From: an uncultured Bacteroidales bacterium
Lineage (GTDB): Bacteria > Bacteroidota > Bacteroidia > Bacteroidales > Bacteroidaceae
Assembly (NCBI GenBank): GCA_902775375.1
Contig: CACYLU010000001.1
Coordinates: forward strand, 186,001-250,000
Reading direction: 5' to 3'
Length of the DNA stretch: 64,000 nt
Part shown: one piece after another, positions 53,884 to 63,130 of the stretch
How the letters are laid out: every line of letters begins with the position of its first letter
Numbering within the stretch: position 1 is the stretch's first letter
Notes under the pieces: generated by a model
What the model was told of the DNA's origin: nothing
Seen by the model: only the letters and a program-made list of their open reading frames with translations
Databases searched by the model: none
Translations under genes and position numbers: made by a program

Positions 53884-56157
53884 ATGAAACTTAGATTTTA
53901 TGCTATGGGCTTGCTATGCCTTGTAGCTGCTGCATCTTATGCACAAACCATGGAGAAGGATACTTTTAATCTGGAAGAGGTGACTGTTACTTCAAGGTAC
54001 GTTCGTCCTACGGCAGTCAGCAAATTGCCTGTCCCTCTTAATAGAGCTCCCTTGTCTGTCTCACGAGTAGAGAAAGAGAAGATAGAGAATCTTGCTATGA
54101 ACTCGTTGGTTGATGTTACACGCAATATGACAGGTATTCGCCCCAATAATTCCTATGGTGGTTTCCAGTATTTCGTCATTCGAGGTTTCAGTGACTTTGT
54201 ACTGCTTAATGATGGTATCCGTGATGAGCGTCATAACCTATGGCAATCAGCCCCCAACACCTCATTGGCTTCCATACAGAGTGTAGAGGTATTGAAAGGA
54301 GCTGCTTCCGTAATGTTTGGCCACTCAGCATTGGGAGGTGTCATCAACCTGATTCACAAGCAACCTACAGCTGCCAGTCATGTGAATGCCCAGTTGGGTA
54401 TAGGTAGTTGGGGACGCTACAAGGTGCAGGCTGGTGCTGGGGGTAGTATCAGCAATCGTGTGCAGTTCCGTACAGACTTCTCCATGAGCGGTGGCGAAGG
54501 TTGGAGACACACTGACGACAAAGCCTACAATGCCTATTTCGCTTTGCTTTTCAACCTGAGTGACAGAGACAAGCTGAATTTCTCTGTAAGCGCAAAGAAT
54601 GACCATTACGGCACAGATACAGGTCAGCCTCACTTCACAAGTGATATTTACGATGCAGCAGGCAAGAAGGTGTATGAAAAAGGTGACATCCCTGAATATA
54701 TTTCAAGAAGAACCCGTTATGCCGACCCTTTGGATCATTTGGATGATAAAGACATCACTTTCTCACTGGCTTGGAATCATGAGTTCAAGAATCCTGACTG
54801 GACTTTGAGTGACCATGCTTCCTACTATGCAGATGATCTCGACTACTATGCATCTGAAGGCTTGAGTTATCTCACTTCATCAGATCCTATCTATAGCCAT
54901 TACTATATGAATGGTGATACCAAGACCTATATCAGCTTAGACTCTATTCAGCGTACAGGATTCAATTTTGCCTATAAAGTTCATCTGTTCCAGAACCAGC
55001 TGGAGGTCAACGGCAAGGCAAAGACAGGCGCTATAAAGCATGACTTGCTTTTCGGATATAATTTCTCTGCAATGGATGCTCCTCGCTACCGCAACTATTA
55101 TGGATCTGATGCCAAGGGCCCAGGTAAAAATGCACATCTGTCAGTGGTGAATCCCGTATTGAATCAAGGTAATATTGAGAGCCCTTTCTCAAAGCTTTAT
55201 CAGCTGCAAGAGTACAACCATGGCGTTTATGTAGGTGACTACCTGCATTTTACTCCTAAGTTTACAGGTCTTGTAAGTTTGCGTTACGACCATTTCAACC
55301 GTAGTTACAGGGAGAATGATACGCACGACAAGACTATCGTCAATAAGGGTAGCAAGACTCATTTGCATGATAATGCACTGACCTATCGTCTCAGCTTGCT
55401 CTATCAGTTTACGAAGGATTTCAATGTCTATGCTTCTACCAGTAATTTCTATAAGCCTACTCGCACATCGGCTGCTGATGGATATATTTATATTGGTAGT
55501 GATGGTAAGCAGATTAATGCCCATGGGGCAAATGTGTTCAAACCTATCAGTGGCTATCAGTATGAGGTTGGTTCTCACCTGGGCTTCAGCTCACGCCTTA
55601 TTGCCAATATCGCAGCGTTCTATATCATGAAGAAGAACATGGTGCAGAGCTTGGGTAAGCTGGAAGATGGTACAAATGTTAGCGGACAGGTTGGAAAGGC
55701 TGATTCTAAGGGTATTGAAGTAGATTTATTCGCTATGCCTACCTATGGATGGACGATTGATGCTGGCTATACACTGACTATAGCAAAGGTGAGAGATTAT
55801 GCCAAGAACCAATATGCAGGCAATACGCAGGCAGGCAATTATCTGACGCATGCGCCTAAGCACATGGCTTACGGATGGATGTTCTATGAGTTCAATAATG
55901 GTCCGCTCAACGGATTTAAAGTAGGAGCCGGCTTCAACAGCTCAAGCAAGGTATATGTAAATGCCGCCAATACCATGACCTTTGACGGATATACTATAGC
56001 CAATGCTATGGCAAGCTATCGTTTCAAAAACTGGAAGCTACAGCTGAATGTAAACAACTTGTTTGACAAGACTTATTACATGACAGCAGTGAATACTACT
56101 GGCTATATCCCAGAACAGGGACGTAACTTCCAGTTTACGGCATCATTTGACCTTTAA
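53884..56157 (+). CDS. TonB-dependent outer-membrane receptor, siderophore-receptor type
   Basis: 757 residues. A signal peptide (to ASYAQ, ~21) is followed by the plug (~30-165) with the run PLSVSRVEKEKIENLAMNSL, FVIRGFSDFVLLNDGIRD, and IQSVEVLKGAASVMFGHSALGGVINLIHKQP, and then a 22-strand type barrel ending LQLNVNNLFDKTYY...RNFQFTASFDL. The plug motif with P-x-S-V-S/T-V and the RGF-type repeat is that of the FhuA/FpvA siderophore class, not of BtuB. Yet a cobalamin riboswitch controls it, so the ligand may be a corrinoid or a cobalt complex. A PepSY membrane protein follows. Confidence 0.9.
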   Translation: MKLRFYAMGLLCLVAAASYAQTMEKDTFNLEEVTVTSRYVRPTAVSKLPVPLNRAPLSVSRVEKEKIENLAMNSLVDVTRNMTGIRPNNSYGGFQYFVIRGFSDFVLLNDGIRDERHNLWQSAPNTSLASIQSVEVLKGAASVMFGHSALGGVINLIHKQPTAASHVNAQLGIGSWGRYKVQAGAGGSISNRVQFRTDFSMSGGEGWRHTDDKAYNAYFALLFNLSDRDKLNFSVSAKNDHYGTDTGQPHFTSDIYDAAGKKVYEKGDIPEYISRRTRYADPLDHLDDKDITFSLAWNHEFKNPDWTLSDHASYYADDLDYYASEGLSYLTSSDPIYSHYYMNGDTKTYISLDSIQRTGFNFAYKVHLFQNQLEVNGKAKTGAIKHDLLFGYNFSAMDAPRYRNYYGSDAKGPGKNAHLSVVNPVLNQGNIESPFSKLYQLQEYNHGVYVGDYLHFTPKFTGLVSLRYDHFNRSYRENDTHDKTIVNKGSKTHLHDNALTYRLSLLYQFTKDFNVYASTSNFYKPTRTSAADGYIYIGSDGKQINAHGANVFKPISGYQYEVGSHLGFSSRLIANIAAFYIMKKNMVQSLGKLEDGTNVSGQVGKADSKGIEVDLFAMPTYGWTIDAGYTLTIAKVRDYAKNQYAGNTQAGNYLTHAPKHMAYGWMFYEFNNGPLNGFKVGAGFNSSSKVYVNAANTMTFDGYTIANAMASYRFKNWKLQLNVNNLFDKTYYMTAVNTTGYIPEQGRNFQFTASFDL

Positions 56158-56170
56158 TTGAATTGCATAA

Positions 56171-57628
56171 ATGATAAGCAGGTTATTAATTAAATTACAC
56201 AGGGTACTGGGGACTATCCTCAGTATCCTGTTTCTGATGTGGTTCCTTTCGGGAATGGTGATGATGTATCATACCTATGCCCGTGTACAGGATAGCCAGA
56301 GACTTGAATTTGCCGAGAAAGCCGATGGAAACGCGTTGCCGATGGAGGAACTGTTGGATAGGGCGAGCCTGCCAACTGATTTTGTGACAAGTGTGGTGAT
56401 GCGCAAAACGGCAGGTAAAAACACGTTGGCTTTCAGATATGCCGATGGTACCGAAAGGTTGGTCAATGCAGAAAATGGCGAGGCTATCAATAGGTATCAA
56501 GCTGATGACCTGGGGCAAATAGCTAATCGTTGGCACACTGGCGAGGCATCGCTGAAAGATACGCTGAATGCCATTGATATTTGGCTCGTAGGCGTGTACC
56601 CCGTTAAGGAATGGCCTGTTTACCATTATACATTTAACGGCGACGACAAGGCAGAGTTGTATCTGTCGTCCCGTACGGGAGAGGCACTGCAATATACAAC
56701 AGCCTCTTCAAGGTTCTGGTCGTGGATAGGTGCCATCCCTCATTGGATCTACATCAAGCAGCTCAGGGCAACAGGCAGACAGCCGTGGACGGATGTAGTG
56801 CTGTGGTTCTCAGGCATTGGAGCTATTATGTGCCTCTTAGGGCTTGTGGTAGGCATTCGTTCTGCTGTTCTTGCCTACAGGAGCAAGAAGAAAAAGATTA
56901 CGCCCTACGTGAAGCCTTTATACAAGTGGCATCATGTATTGGGAATGGTGTTCGGCCTTTTTGCCCTCACTTGGGTATTCAGTGGCTATATGTCGCTTCA
57001 GCGCGTGCCTGAATGGATGGTCAAGGTGCATGAGGCGCACAACGCACAGGCTGATGTGAAAGGCTCATCAGTGTTGCCGTTGGCGGGTTATAGGTATGAC
57101 TATCGCAAAGTGGCTGAGCAGCTAGATGTGAAACGCTTGACATGGACGGCTTTCAATGGTCACCCCATATATAAGGTGGAGAATGCTGCTGGTGTTGAGC
57201 TTATCGATGCGCTCAATGGTCAGCCCTATGTGATAGATGAAGAAAAATGTCAGGGTTTGGCACAGAAATTGGCAGGAGAAAAGCAGAAGGCTGATGTGGA
57301 AAAACTCGATGAATACGACAATTATTATATCAGCTTGAGTGGAAAGCTGGCTTTGCCCGTTTGGCGACTCACCATTGATGATGAAGATGGCAGTGCCTAT
57401 TATATCAACCCCGTGAATGGTGATGTGCGCTACTACAATCACAATACGCGGTTGCGTAAATGGCTGTATGGAGGGCTGCACAGTTTCAGTGGCAAGTTCT
57501 TCCTGCATCACCCTGTGTTGCGTGTCGTACTGATGTGGTTACTCTTGTTGGGTGGCGCTGCATTATCAGCCACTGGTGTTTTCCTAGGCATCCGCCGATG
57601 CTGGAAATGGATGGCTTCTGCATCATAA
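56171..57628 (+). CDS. PepSY-associated membrane protein (PiuB-like)
   Basis: 485 residues with about four membrane segments: LHRVLGTILSILFLMWFLSGMVMM at ~8-31, SGIGAIMCLLGLVVGIRSAVL, WHHVLGMVFGLFALTWVFSGYMS and VLRVVLMWLLLLGGAALSATGVFL. Two large external PepSY-like regions lie between. Conserved His residues sit in the first (LHR) and third (WHH) segments and in HSFSGKFFLHHP, as in PepSY_TM proteins that move electrons, often paired with siderophore receptors to reduce the imported metal complex. Thirteen bases after the TonB receptor; one operon. Confidence 0.85.
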   Translation: MISRLLIKLHRVLGTILSILFLMWFLSGMVMMYHTYARVQDSQRLEFAEKADGNALPMEELLDRASLPTDFVTSVVMRKTAGKNTLAFRYADGTERLVNAENGEAINRYQADDLGQIANRWHTGEASLKDTLNAIDIWLVGVYPVKEWPVYHYTFNGDDKAELYLSSRTGEALQYTTASSRFWSWIGAIPHWIYIKQLRATGRQPWTDVVLWFSGIGAIMCLLGLVVGIRSAVLAYRSKKKKITPYVKPLYKWHHVLGMVFGLFALTWVFSGYMSLQRVPEWMVKVHEAHNAQADVKGSSVLPLAGYRYDYRKVAEQLDVKRLTWTAFNGHPIYKVENAAGVELIDALNGQPYVIDEEKCQGLAQKLAGEKQKADVEKLDEYDNYYISLSGKLALPVWRLTIDDEDGSAYYINPVNGDVRYYNHNTRLRKWLYGGLHSFSGKFFLHHPVLRVVLMWLLLLGGAALSATGVFLGIRRCWKWMASAS

Positions 57629-57985
57629 TTCGTCATTTACCTACATAGAACAGTATAAATTTACTGAATTTTAAATGATTAACAAATTATCTACCTACAT
57701 AATAACTACACTATAACTACATTTTACCTACATACAAACTACACTATAACTACATATAAAGCATATATTAGCTACATGAAAAGCATATATTAGCTACATG
57801 AAAAGCATATATTAGCTACATGAAAAGCATATATTAACAGCATGCTAACCATATATTAATTGCATAAAAACTATAGGTTAATGTCATAAGTCTATTTGTT
57901 TTTCGCCTTTACAATGGGTGCTGTGGTACGGGAAGAGACAATGTTCTGTCTTTTCTTGCTTAGTGCCAGGAGCGAGTAAGCTCTC

Positions 57986-58003
57986 AAATTCTCATGAGAA
58001 TTT
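57986..58003. repeat. 18-bp palindrome in the repeat core
   Basis: AAATTCTCATGAGAATTT, perfect. Its central TTCTCATGAGAA is repeated 62 bases further on inside a longer palindrome. Confidence 0.8.
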
Positions 58004-58047
58004 CACCTTTTACTACGTGACAACAGTTATTCAGCTACGGGTAAACG

Positions 58048-58071
58048 ACAAAATTCTCATGAGAATTTTGT
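58048..58071. repeat. 24-bp palindrome in the repeat core
   Basis: ACAAAATTCTCA joined directly to its complement. Shares the 18 central bases with the palindrome at 57986-58003. Confidence 0.8.
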
Positions 58072-58570
58072 GTCTTACTAGTAGTGAGCACATTGTTCGC
58101 TACTTTCAGAAGTCCTGCGAGGTAGTAGCAGAATGCAAAAATAAAGAAAGATAGCAGATAAAGATGCTGATATGAGACTCTTTTCAGCGTTTAGAAACTT
58201 ATATCATGTTGTTATAATGTAGTTTTAGTGTAGGTAAAATGTAGTTATAGTGTAGTTATTATGTAGGTAAGTATGTGAACTAAACGGCTAAATAACAATG
58301 AAATAATATCTTTTTATGTAGTTATGTATGTGAAATTAAGAAATCTTATTCAATTTCTTTGTTATTTCAGGATTACTTTGCTTGTCTTTGTGTCATTAAA
58401 CAAATTTCTCTTTTAATTAAAGATAAAGTGTTTACTTGCTCTCCTCTACAAGAATTGTGTAAATTTTAATGATCATAATATGGTTATTCCTATATTACTG
58501 TATATCCGAACAACGGACAGCAGAACAGTTGTTCCTGCACCTTCTATATTGACGCTGGCAGAAATGATTT

Positions 58571-58603
58571 AGGGGCCTGAGACTATCACAGTCGCAGACC
58601 CCT
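58571..58603 (-). terminator. Probable terminator hairpin after glnN
   Basis: On the reverse strand AGGGGTCTGCGACT pairs with AGTCTCAGGCCCCT (one G-U, one mismatch) around a five-base loop, 64 bases after the glnN stop. The pairing is better on this strand than on the other. No U-run follows, so it may act as a processing or RNA-stability element instead. Confidence 0.5.
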
Positions 58604-58666
58604 CTTACAAACTTCAAACAAATTGTGTTACCCTGAAAATTCAGCGTCCCACATGGATCAAAGGTA

Positions 58667-60883
58667 TTAACGGATAAATAACAGCTCTCGATATTTTGGC
58701 AATGGCCACATACTGTCGTCAACAATCAGTTCCAGTTTGTCTATCTGATAACGAATCTCATCCAGCTTTGGTGCAATCTGGTCGTGGTAGGCAATGGCTT
58801 TCTCATGCTCATCCACAATCTTGTTGGCCACCTTACGGGCATTGACCAGTTCATCCACACCGGTTTCTATCGCACTGGTGCGCTCGGCAATCTCTTCGAT
58901 GAGCTTGAGGTTACGGGCATTCAGCACCTTTGCCTTGTCAGGTGCGAACACCATAGCTACACTATCGACATTCTTCACCAACTCCGACTGATAGCGGGTG
59001 GCAACAGGGATGATATGATTCATAGACAAATCGCCCAATACTCGTGCCTCGATCTGTACTTTCTTCGTGTAGGTCTCCCACTTCACTTCATTGCGTGCCT
59101 CTAATTCCTTGCGAGTCATTACGCCGAGGCTCTCAAACATTTCTATGCTTTCGGGATCAAGGTAACGCTCGAAAATCTTAGGACATGACTTCTCGACATC
59201 CAGTCCGCGCTTTTCGGCTTCAGCTATCCATTCGTCGCTATAGCCATTGCCGTCGAAACGGATAGGCTTACAAGTCTTGATATCCTCACGCAGAACATCT
59301 ATGACGGCGTGCATCACTGGATTATGCCCTGAGCCTTCGAAGTCATTTTCTATCTCTTTGATGCGGGCATCCACGCGCTTCTTGAAATTGGCTAACGCTT
59401 CTGCCACGGCACTGTTGAGGGCAATCATTGCACTGGCGCAGTTGGCTTCGCTGCCTACGGCGCGGAACTCAAAGCGGTTGCCCGTGAAGGCGAAGGGCGA
59501 TGTGCGGTTGCGGTCGGTATTGTCGATGAAGATTTCCGGAATCTCAGGGATATCCATCTTCATGCCCTGCTTGCCATTGATAGAGAAGAGATCGTCCTTG
59601 TCGGCTTTCTCAATATGGTCTAACAGTTCTGAAACCTGCTTGCCCAAGAATGATGATATGATAGCTGGTGGTGCCTCGTTGGCTCCCAAGCGGTGAGCAT
59701 TGGTCGCACTCATGATAGAAGCTTTCAGTAGTCCGTTATGGCGATATACGCCCATCAGTGTCTCTACGATAAAGGTGGCAAAACGCAAGTTTTGTTCTGG
59801 TGTCTTGCCTGGCGCATGCAATAGTACACCGTTGTCGGTAGATAGGCTCCAGTTGTTGTGCTTGCCGCTTCCATTGATGCCGGCAAACGGCTTCTCGTGC
59901 AGCAAAACACGGAAACCGTGCTTGCGTGCCACGCGCTTCATCAAACTCATCAGCAGCATGTTGTGGTCGACAGCCAAGTTGGTGTCCTCGAAGATGGGTG
60001 CCAGTTCAAACTGATTGGGAGCCACCTCATTGTGGCGAGTCTTGCAAGGGATGCCCAGTTCAAGCGCCACGATCTCCAGTTCACGCATAAAGGCAGCTAC
60101 ACGCTCAGGGATGGAGCCGAAGTAATGATCGTCCATCTGCTGATTCTTGGCACTGTCATGTCCCATCAGGGTGCGGCCTGTCAGCAACAGGTCAGGGCGA
60201 GCAGCATAAAGTCCCTCATCAACAAGGAAATACTCCTGCTCCCAGCCGAGGTTGGATGTCACCTTCTTCACTGTAGGGTCGAAATAATGGCATACTTCGG
60301 TAGCAGCCACGTTGACGGCATGCAAAGCCTTCAGAAGGGGAGCCTTGTAGTCAAGTGCCTCGCCTGAATAAGAGATAAATATGGTGGGGATGCAGAGCGT
60401 ATCGTCTATGATGAACACAGGACTTGTAGGGTCCCAAGCCGAATAGCCACGTGCCTCGAAAGTGGAGCGGATACCACCTGATGGGAACGAAGAGGCATCA
60501 GGCTCTTGCTGCACCAGCAACTTGCCTGTGAACTCTTCTATCATACCTCCCTTGCCGTCGTGTTCTATGAATGAGTCGTGCTTCTCTGCCGTTCCCTCTG
60601 TCAAAGGTTGGAACCAATGTGTATAGTGGGTAACACGCTCCTCAGTAGCCCATTGCTTCATGCCTTCGGCTACGGCATCTGCTATCTTACGGTCTAGACG
60701 TGCACCATTGTCCATCACATCTATCATGGTAGCATACACCTCTTTAGGGAGGTACTTATACATCTTCTCACGGTTGAACACTTTGCGACCGAAATACTTA
60801 GTTGGTCGTTCAGCAGGTGCCTGCACGTCGAGTGGTTTCTTCTTGAATGCCTCGCCTACTACCTGAAATCTTAATGTTTCCAT
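58667..60883 (-). CDS. glnN: Glutamine synthetase, type III (GSIII)
   Basis: 738 residues, the length of the GlnN class first known from Bacteroides. Type III signatures include FPSGGIRSTFEARGYSAWDP, GWEQEYFLVD (metal-binding Glu), PCKTRHNEVAPNQFELAPIFE, GKHNNWSLST and the C-terminal NRTSPFAFTGNRFEFRAVGS. It makes glutamine from glutamate, ammonium and ATP and has no adenylylation site of the type I kind. Four bases after dapL and last in the dapF-dapL-glnN group. Confidence 0.97.
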   Translation of the reverse strand: METLRFQVVGEAFKKKPLDVQAPAERPTKYFGRKVFNREKMYKYLPKEVYATMIDVMDNGARLDRKIADAVAEGMKQWATEERVTHYTHWFQPLTEGTAEKHDSFIEHDGKGGMIEEFTGKLLVQQEPDASSFPSGGIRSTFEARGYSAWDPTSPVFIIDDTLCIPTIFISYSGEALDYKAPLLKALHAVNVAATEVCHYFDPTVKKVTSNLGWEQEYFLVDEGLYAARPDLLLTGRTLMGHDSAKNQQMDDHYFGSIPERVAAFMRELEIVALELGIPCKTRHNEVAPNQFELAPIFEDTNLAVDHNMLLMSLMKRVARKHGFRVLLHEKPFAGINGSGKHNNWSLSTDNGVLLHAPGKTPEQNLRFATFIVETLMGVYRHNGLLKASIMSATNAHRLGANEAPPAIISSFLGKQVSELLDHIEKADKDDLFSINGKQGMKMDIPEIPEIFIDNTDRNRTSPFAFTGNRFEFRAVGSEANCASAMIALNSAVAEALANFKKRVDARIKEIENDFEGSGHNPVMHAVIDVLREDIKTCKPIRFDGNGYSDEWIAEAEKRGLDVEKSCPKIFERYLDPESIEMFESLGVMTRKELEARNEVKWETYTKKVQIEARVLGDLSMNHIIPVATRYQSELVKNVDSVAMVFAPDKAKVLNARNLKLIEEIAERTSAIETGVDELVNARKVANKIVDEHEKAIAYHDQIAPKLDEIRYQIDKLELIVDDSMWPLPKYRELLFIR

Positions 60884-60887
60884 AATT

Positions 60888-62126
60888 CTATATATTATAT
60901 TTTGTCCATTTTTCTATTCTTGCCAACGCCTCTTCTGTTTGTTCATGACTACCGAAAGCGGTGAATCGCACATATCCTTCACCTGCAGGGCCAAAGCCAA
61001 CACCAGGAGTGCATACCACATTGGCACCATAGAGCAGGTTCTCGAAAAACTGCCATGATGTGTTGCTGCCAGGTGTCCGCATCCAAATATATGGTGCATT
61101 TTCACCGCCATAGACCTCAAAGCCCAAATGGCGCAAGGTAGATAGCATCAGCTTGGCATTTTGTAAGTAATAGCCGATGGTGGTTTTTACTTGCTCCTTC
61201 CCCTCGGGTGTATAGATGGCTTCTGCGGCACGCTGGCTGATATAGCTGGTGCCATTGAACTTAGTGCACTGACGACGGTACCAGAGTGGATTCAGTGGGA
61301 TGCGCTCGCCTGTAAGTGTAGAAGCCGTCAACTCTTTGGGAACAACGGTATAGCCACAGCGAATGCCTGTGAAACCAGCAGTCTTTGAGTATGAATGGAA
61401 CTCTATGGCGCAATGGCGGGCTCCACGAATCTCATAGATGGAATGTGGGATGTCGTCATCCTGGATGTATGCTTGGTAGGCTGCATCGTAGAAAATAAGG
61501 GCATCGTTCTTCAGAGCGTAGTTGACCCACTTCCGCAGCTCCTGTTTAGTGATAACCATGCCCGTAGGATTATTGGGATAGCACAAGTAGATTACATCCA
61601 CGCGACGGTCGGGAATCTTTGGCACGAAACCATTTTCTGCCGTGCAAGGCATATAGACCACATTTGACCACTTGCCGTTTTCCTCAATACCTGCCCTGCC
61701 AATCATTACGTTGGAGTCGATATAAACGGGATAGATAGGATCGGTAACACCTATGGAATTGTCCCAGCGGATCAGTTCCTGAATGTTGCCCGTATCCGAC
61801 TTGGCGCCGTCGTTCACGAATATCTCATCAATGTCAAGGTGAATGCCACGAGGCAGGAAATCGTTCTTTAGGATAGCCTCCCGCAAGAACTCATAACCTT
61901 GTTCAGGACCATAACCCCTGAAGCCTTCGGCTGTAGCCATTTCATCTGCTGCTTTGTGCATGGCTTCGATGACGGCAGGACAAAGCGGACGCGTCACATC
62001 GCCGATGCCTAAAGAGAGCACATCAGCCTTGGGGTGCATTACCTTGAACGCATTAACCTTCTTGGCTATGTCGGCAAACAGATAATTGTTTGACAGTTTC
62101 AGGAAATGTTCATTCACTAAAGCCAT
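60888..62126 (-). CDS. dapL: LL-diaminopimelate aminotransferase
   Basis: 412 residues. KLSNNYLFADIAKKVNAF at the start and GIGDVTRPLCPAVIEAMHKA are characteristic of DapL; the PLP lysine is in EFHSYSKTAGFTGIRCGYTVVP; NPTGMVITK and YDAAYQAYI complete the fold type I site. It converts tetrahydrodipicolinate to LL-DAP in one step, bypassing the succinyl or acetyl branches. 22 bases after dapF. Confidence 0.96.
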   Translation of the reverse strand: MALVNEHFLKLSNNYLFADIAKKVNAFKVMHPKADVLSLGIGDVTRPLCPAVIEAMHKAADEMATAEGFRGYGPEQGYEFLREAILKNDFLPRGIHLDIDEIFVNDGAKSDTGNIQELIRWDNSIGVTDPIYPVYIDSNVMIGRAGIEENGKWSNVVYMPCTAENGFVPKIPDRRVDVIYLCYPNNPTGMVITKQELRKWVNYALKNDALIFYDAAYQAYIQDDDIPHSIYEIRGARHCAIEFHSYSKTAGFTGIRCGYTVVPKELTASTLTGERIPLNPLWYRRQCTKFNGTSYISQRAAEAIYTPEGKEQVKTTIGYYLQNAKLMLSTLRHLGFEVYGGENAPYIWMRTPGSNTSWQFFENLLYGANVVCTPGVGFGPAGEGYVRFTAFGSHEQTEEALARIEKWTKYNI

Positions 62127-62148
62127 ATTTAAGTTGTGTTTTTAGTTG

Positions 62149-62970
62149 CTAATCAATTTCTATTTCTCCTTCAAATACGAAAGATGCAGGGCCTGTCATA
62201 TAGACATGCTGGTCTGTCTCGCGCCATTCGATACTTAGTGTTCCACCATCCATTACAATAGTTGACTTACGGCCTGCCTTGCCCGTTACAAAAGCAGCAA
62301 CAGCTGTTGCACAGGCACCTGTGCCGCATGCTTGGGTAATACCACTGCCTCGTTCCCACACTCTAGTGCGTATGAAGCCATCAGCATTGATGTTGGCGAA
62401 TTCAATATTACAGCGTTGCGGGAAAGATGGATGATGCTCCAGCAGGGGGCCTATATCTCCCACTTGATCTACGTTGTCGGTGAAGATGACATAATGTGGG
62501 TTACCCATTGACACAAATGTTCCTCTTATGAGATCTTGACTCGGAATGTATTGCTGTTCATCCTGCAGTTTTGGCTCAAGCATATCAACAGTAACGGTTT
62601 CTACTGTTTCACTCACGACGTTCAGCCATAGTGTCTTTATTCCTGAGAGTGTCAGCAGTCGGATTTCTTTCTGTTGAGTTAAGCCTCGTTCATACAAATA
62701 CTTGCCGATGCACCTGGAAGCATTGCCACACATCATCGCCTCTGAACCATCGGCATTGAAGATGCGCATGGAATAGTCGGCTTCTGGAATAGGTGATTTG
62801 CCAATAAGTACCAAGCCGTCAGATCCGATACCTTTATGGCGGTCGCTTATAAGAATGGCCGTTGCTGAAGGTGAAGGCACCTTATACTGCATCGTATTGA
62901 CGTAAATATAGTCATTGCCACAACCATGCATCTTTGAAAATTGAATAATATGTGACTTTTTGGCGTTCAT
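62149..62970 (-). CDS. dapF: Diaminopimelate epimerase
   Basis: 273 residues. Both catalytic cysteines are in place: [16 protein letters not shown] and [31 protein letters not shown] is the substrate-binding start. It turns LL-DAP into meso-DAP for peptidoglycan and lysine. First of dapF-dapL-glnN, with a promoter upstream. Confidence 0.96.
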   Translation of the reverse strand: MNAKKSHIIQFSKMHGCGNDYIYVNTMQYKVPSPSATAILISDRHKGIGSDGLVLIGKSPIPEADYSMRIFNADGSEAMMCGNASRCIGKYLYERGLTQQKEIRLLTLSGIKTLWLNVVSETVETVTVDMLEPKLQDEQQYIPSQDLIRGTFVSMGNPHYVIFTDNVDQVGDIGPLLEHHPSFPQRCNIEFANINADGFIRTRVWERGSGITQACGTGACATAVAAFVTGKAGRKSTIVMDGGTLSIEWRETDQHVYMTGPASFVFEGEIEID

Positions 62971-63007
62971 TAAACGTGTATTTGTACTTTATGTTATGTT
63001 TCTAGCG

Positions 63008-63036
63008 CAAAATTATGACAAATAGTTATAATGCAA
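63008..63036 (-). promoter_or_regulatory. Promoter of dapF-dapL-glnN
   Basis: Reverse strand TTG (63034-63036) and TAATTTTG (63008-63015), 18 bases apart; 37 bases before the dapF ATG. Confidence 0.55.
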
Positions 63037-63130
63037 AACAATTCTGCAATATTTCTGTCTATAAATTGTTCAAAACTATCAGTTTGCTGATAATTGACCA
63101 ATAATAATTATAAATCGTAATATTTTTGCG

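Larger units (their letters stand above)
57692..58334. repeat. Inverted arrays of 22-bp repeats bounding a palindrome-bearing core
   Basis: This fills most of the 1038-base gap between the PepSY gene and glnN. Left array, 57695-57892: nine units of exactly 22 bases; units 4-6 (57761-57826) are identical and start GCATATATTAGCTACATG; units 1-3 share CTACA starts; units 7-9 decay. Right array, 58201-58266: three 22-base units that are the reverse complement of units 1-3, with a perfect 39-base match between 57692-57730 and 58231-58269. A stray copy is near 58313-58334. The 310-base core holds two palindromes. No convincing ORF is seen. Confidence 0.8.

Noticed and set aside
57695..57892. CRISPR array
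   Set aside because: The 22-base units are directly adjacent with no unique spacers, they decay along the array, and no cas gene is in the window.
57918..58154. 78-residue ORF on the plus strand in the repeat core
   Set aside because: It runs through both palindromes, has no promoter at a proper distance, no recognisable domain and a composition like non-coding DNA.
57692..58334. Chromosomal origin of replication
   Set aside because: No dnaA, dnaN or DnaA boxes (TTATCCACA type) were seen and gene orientation does not switch here. Only an iteron-like look remains.
58495..58725. 76-residue ORF on the minus strand overlapping the end of glnN
   Set aside because: It spans the glnN 3' end and the terminator hairpin in another frame; Cys-rich but with no family match.
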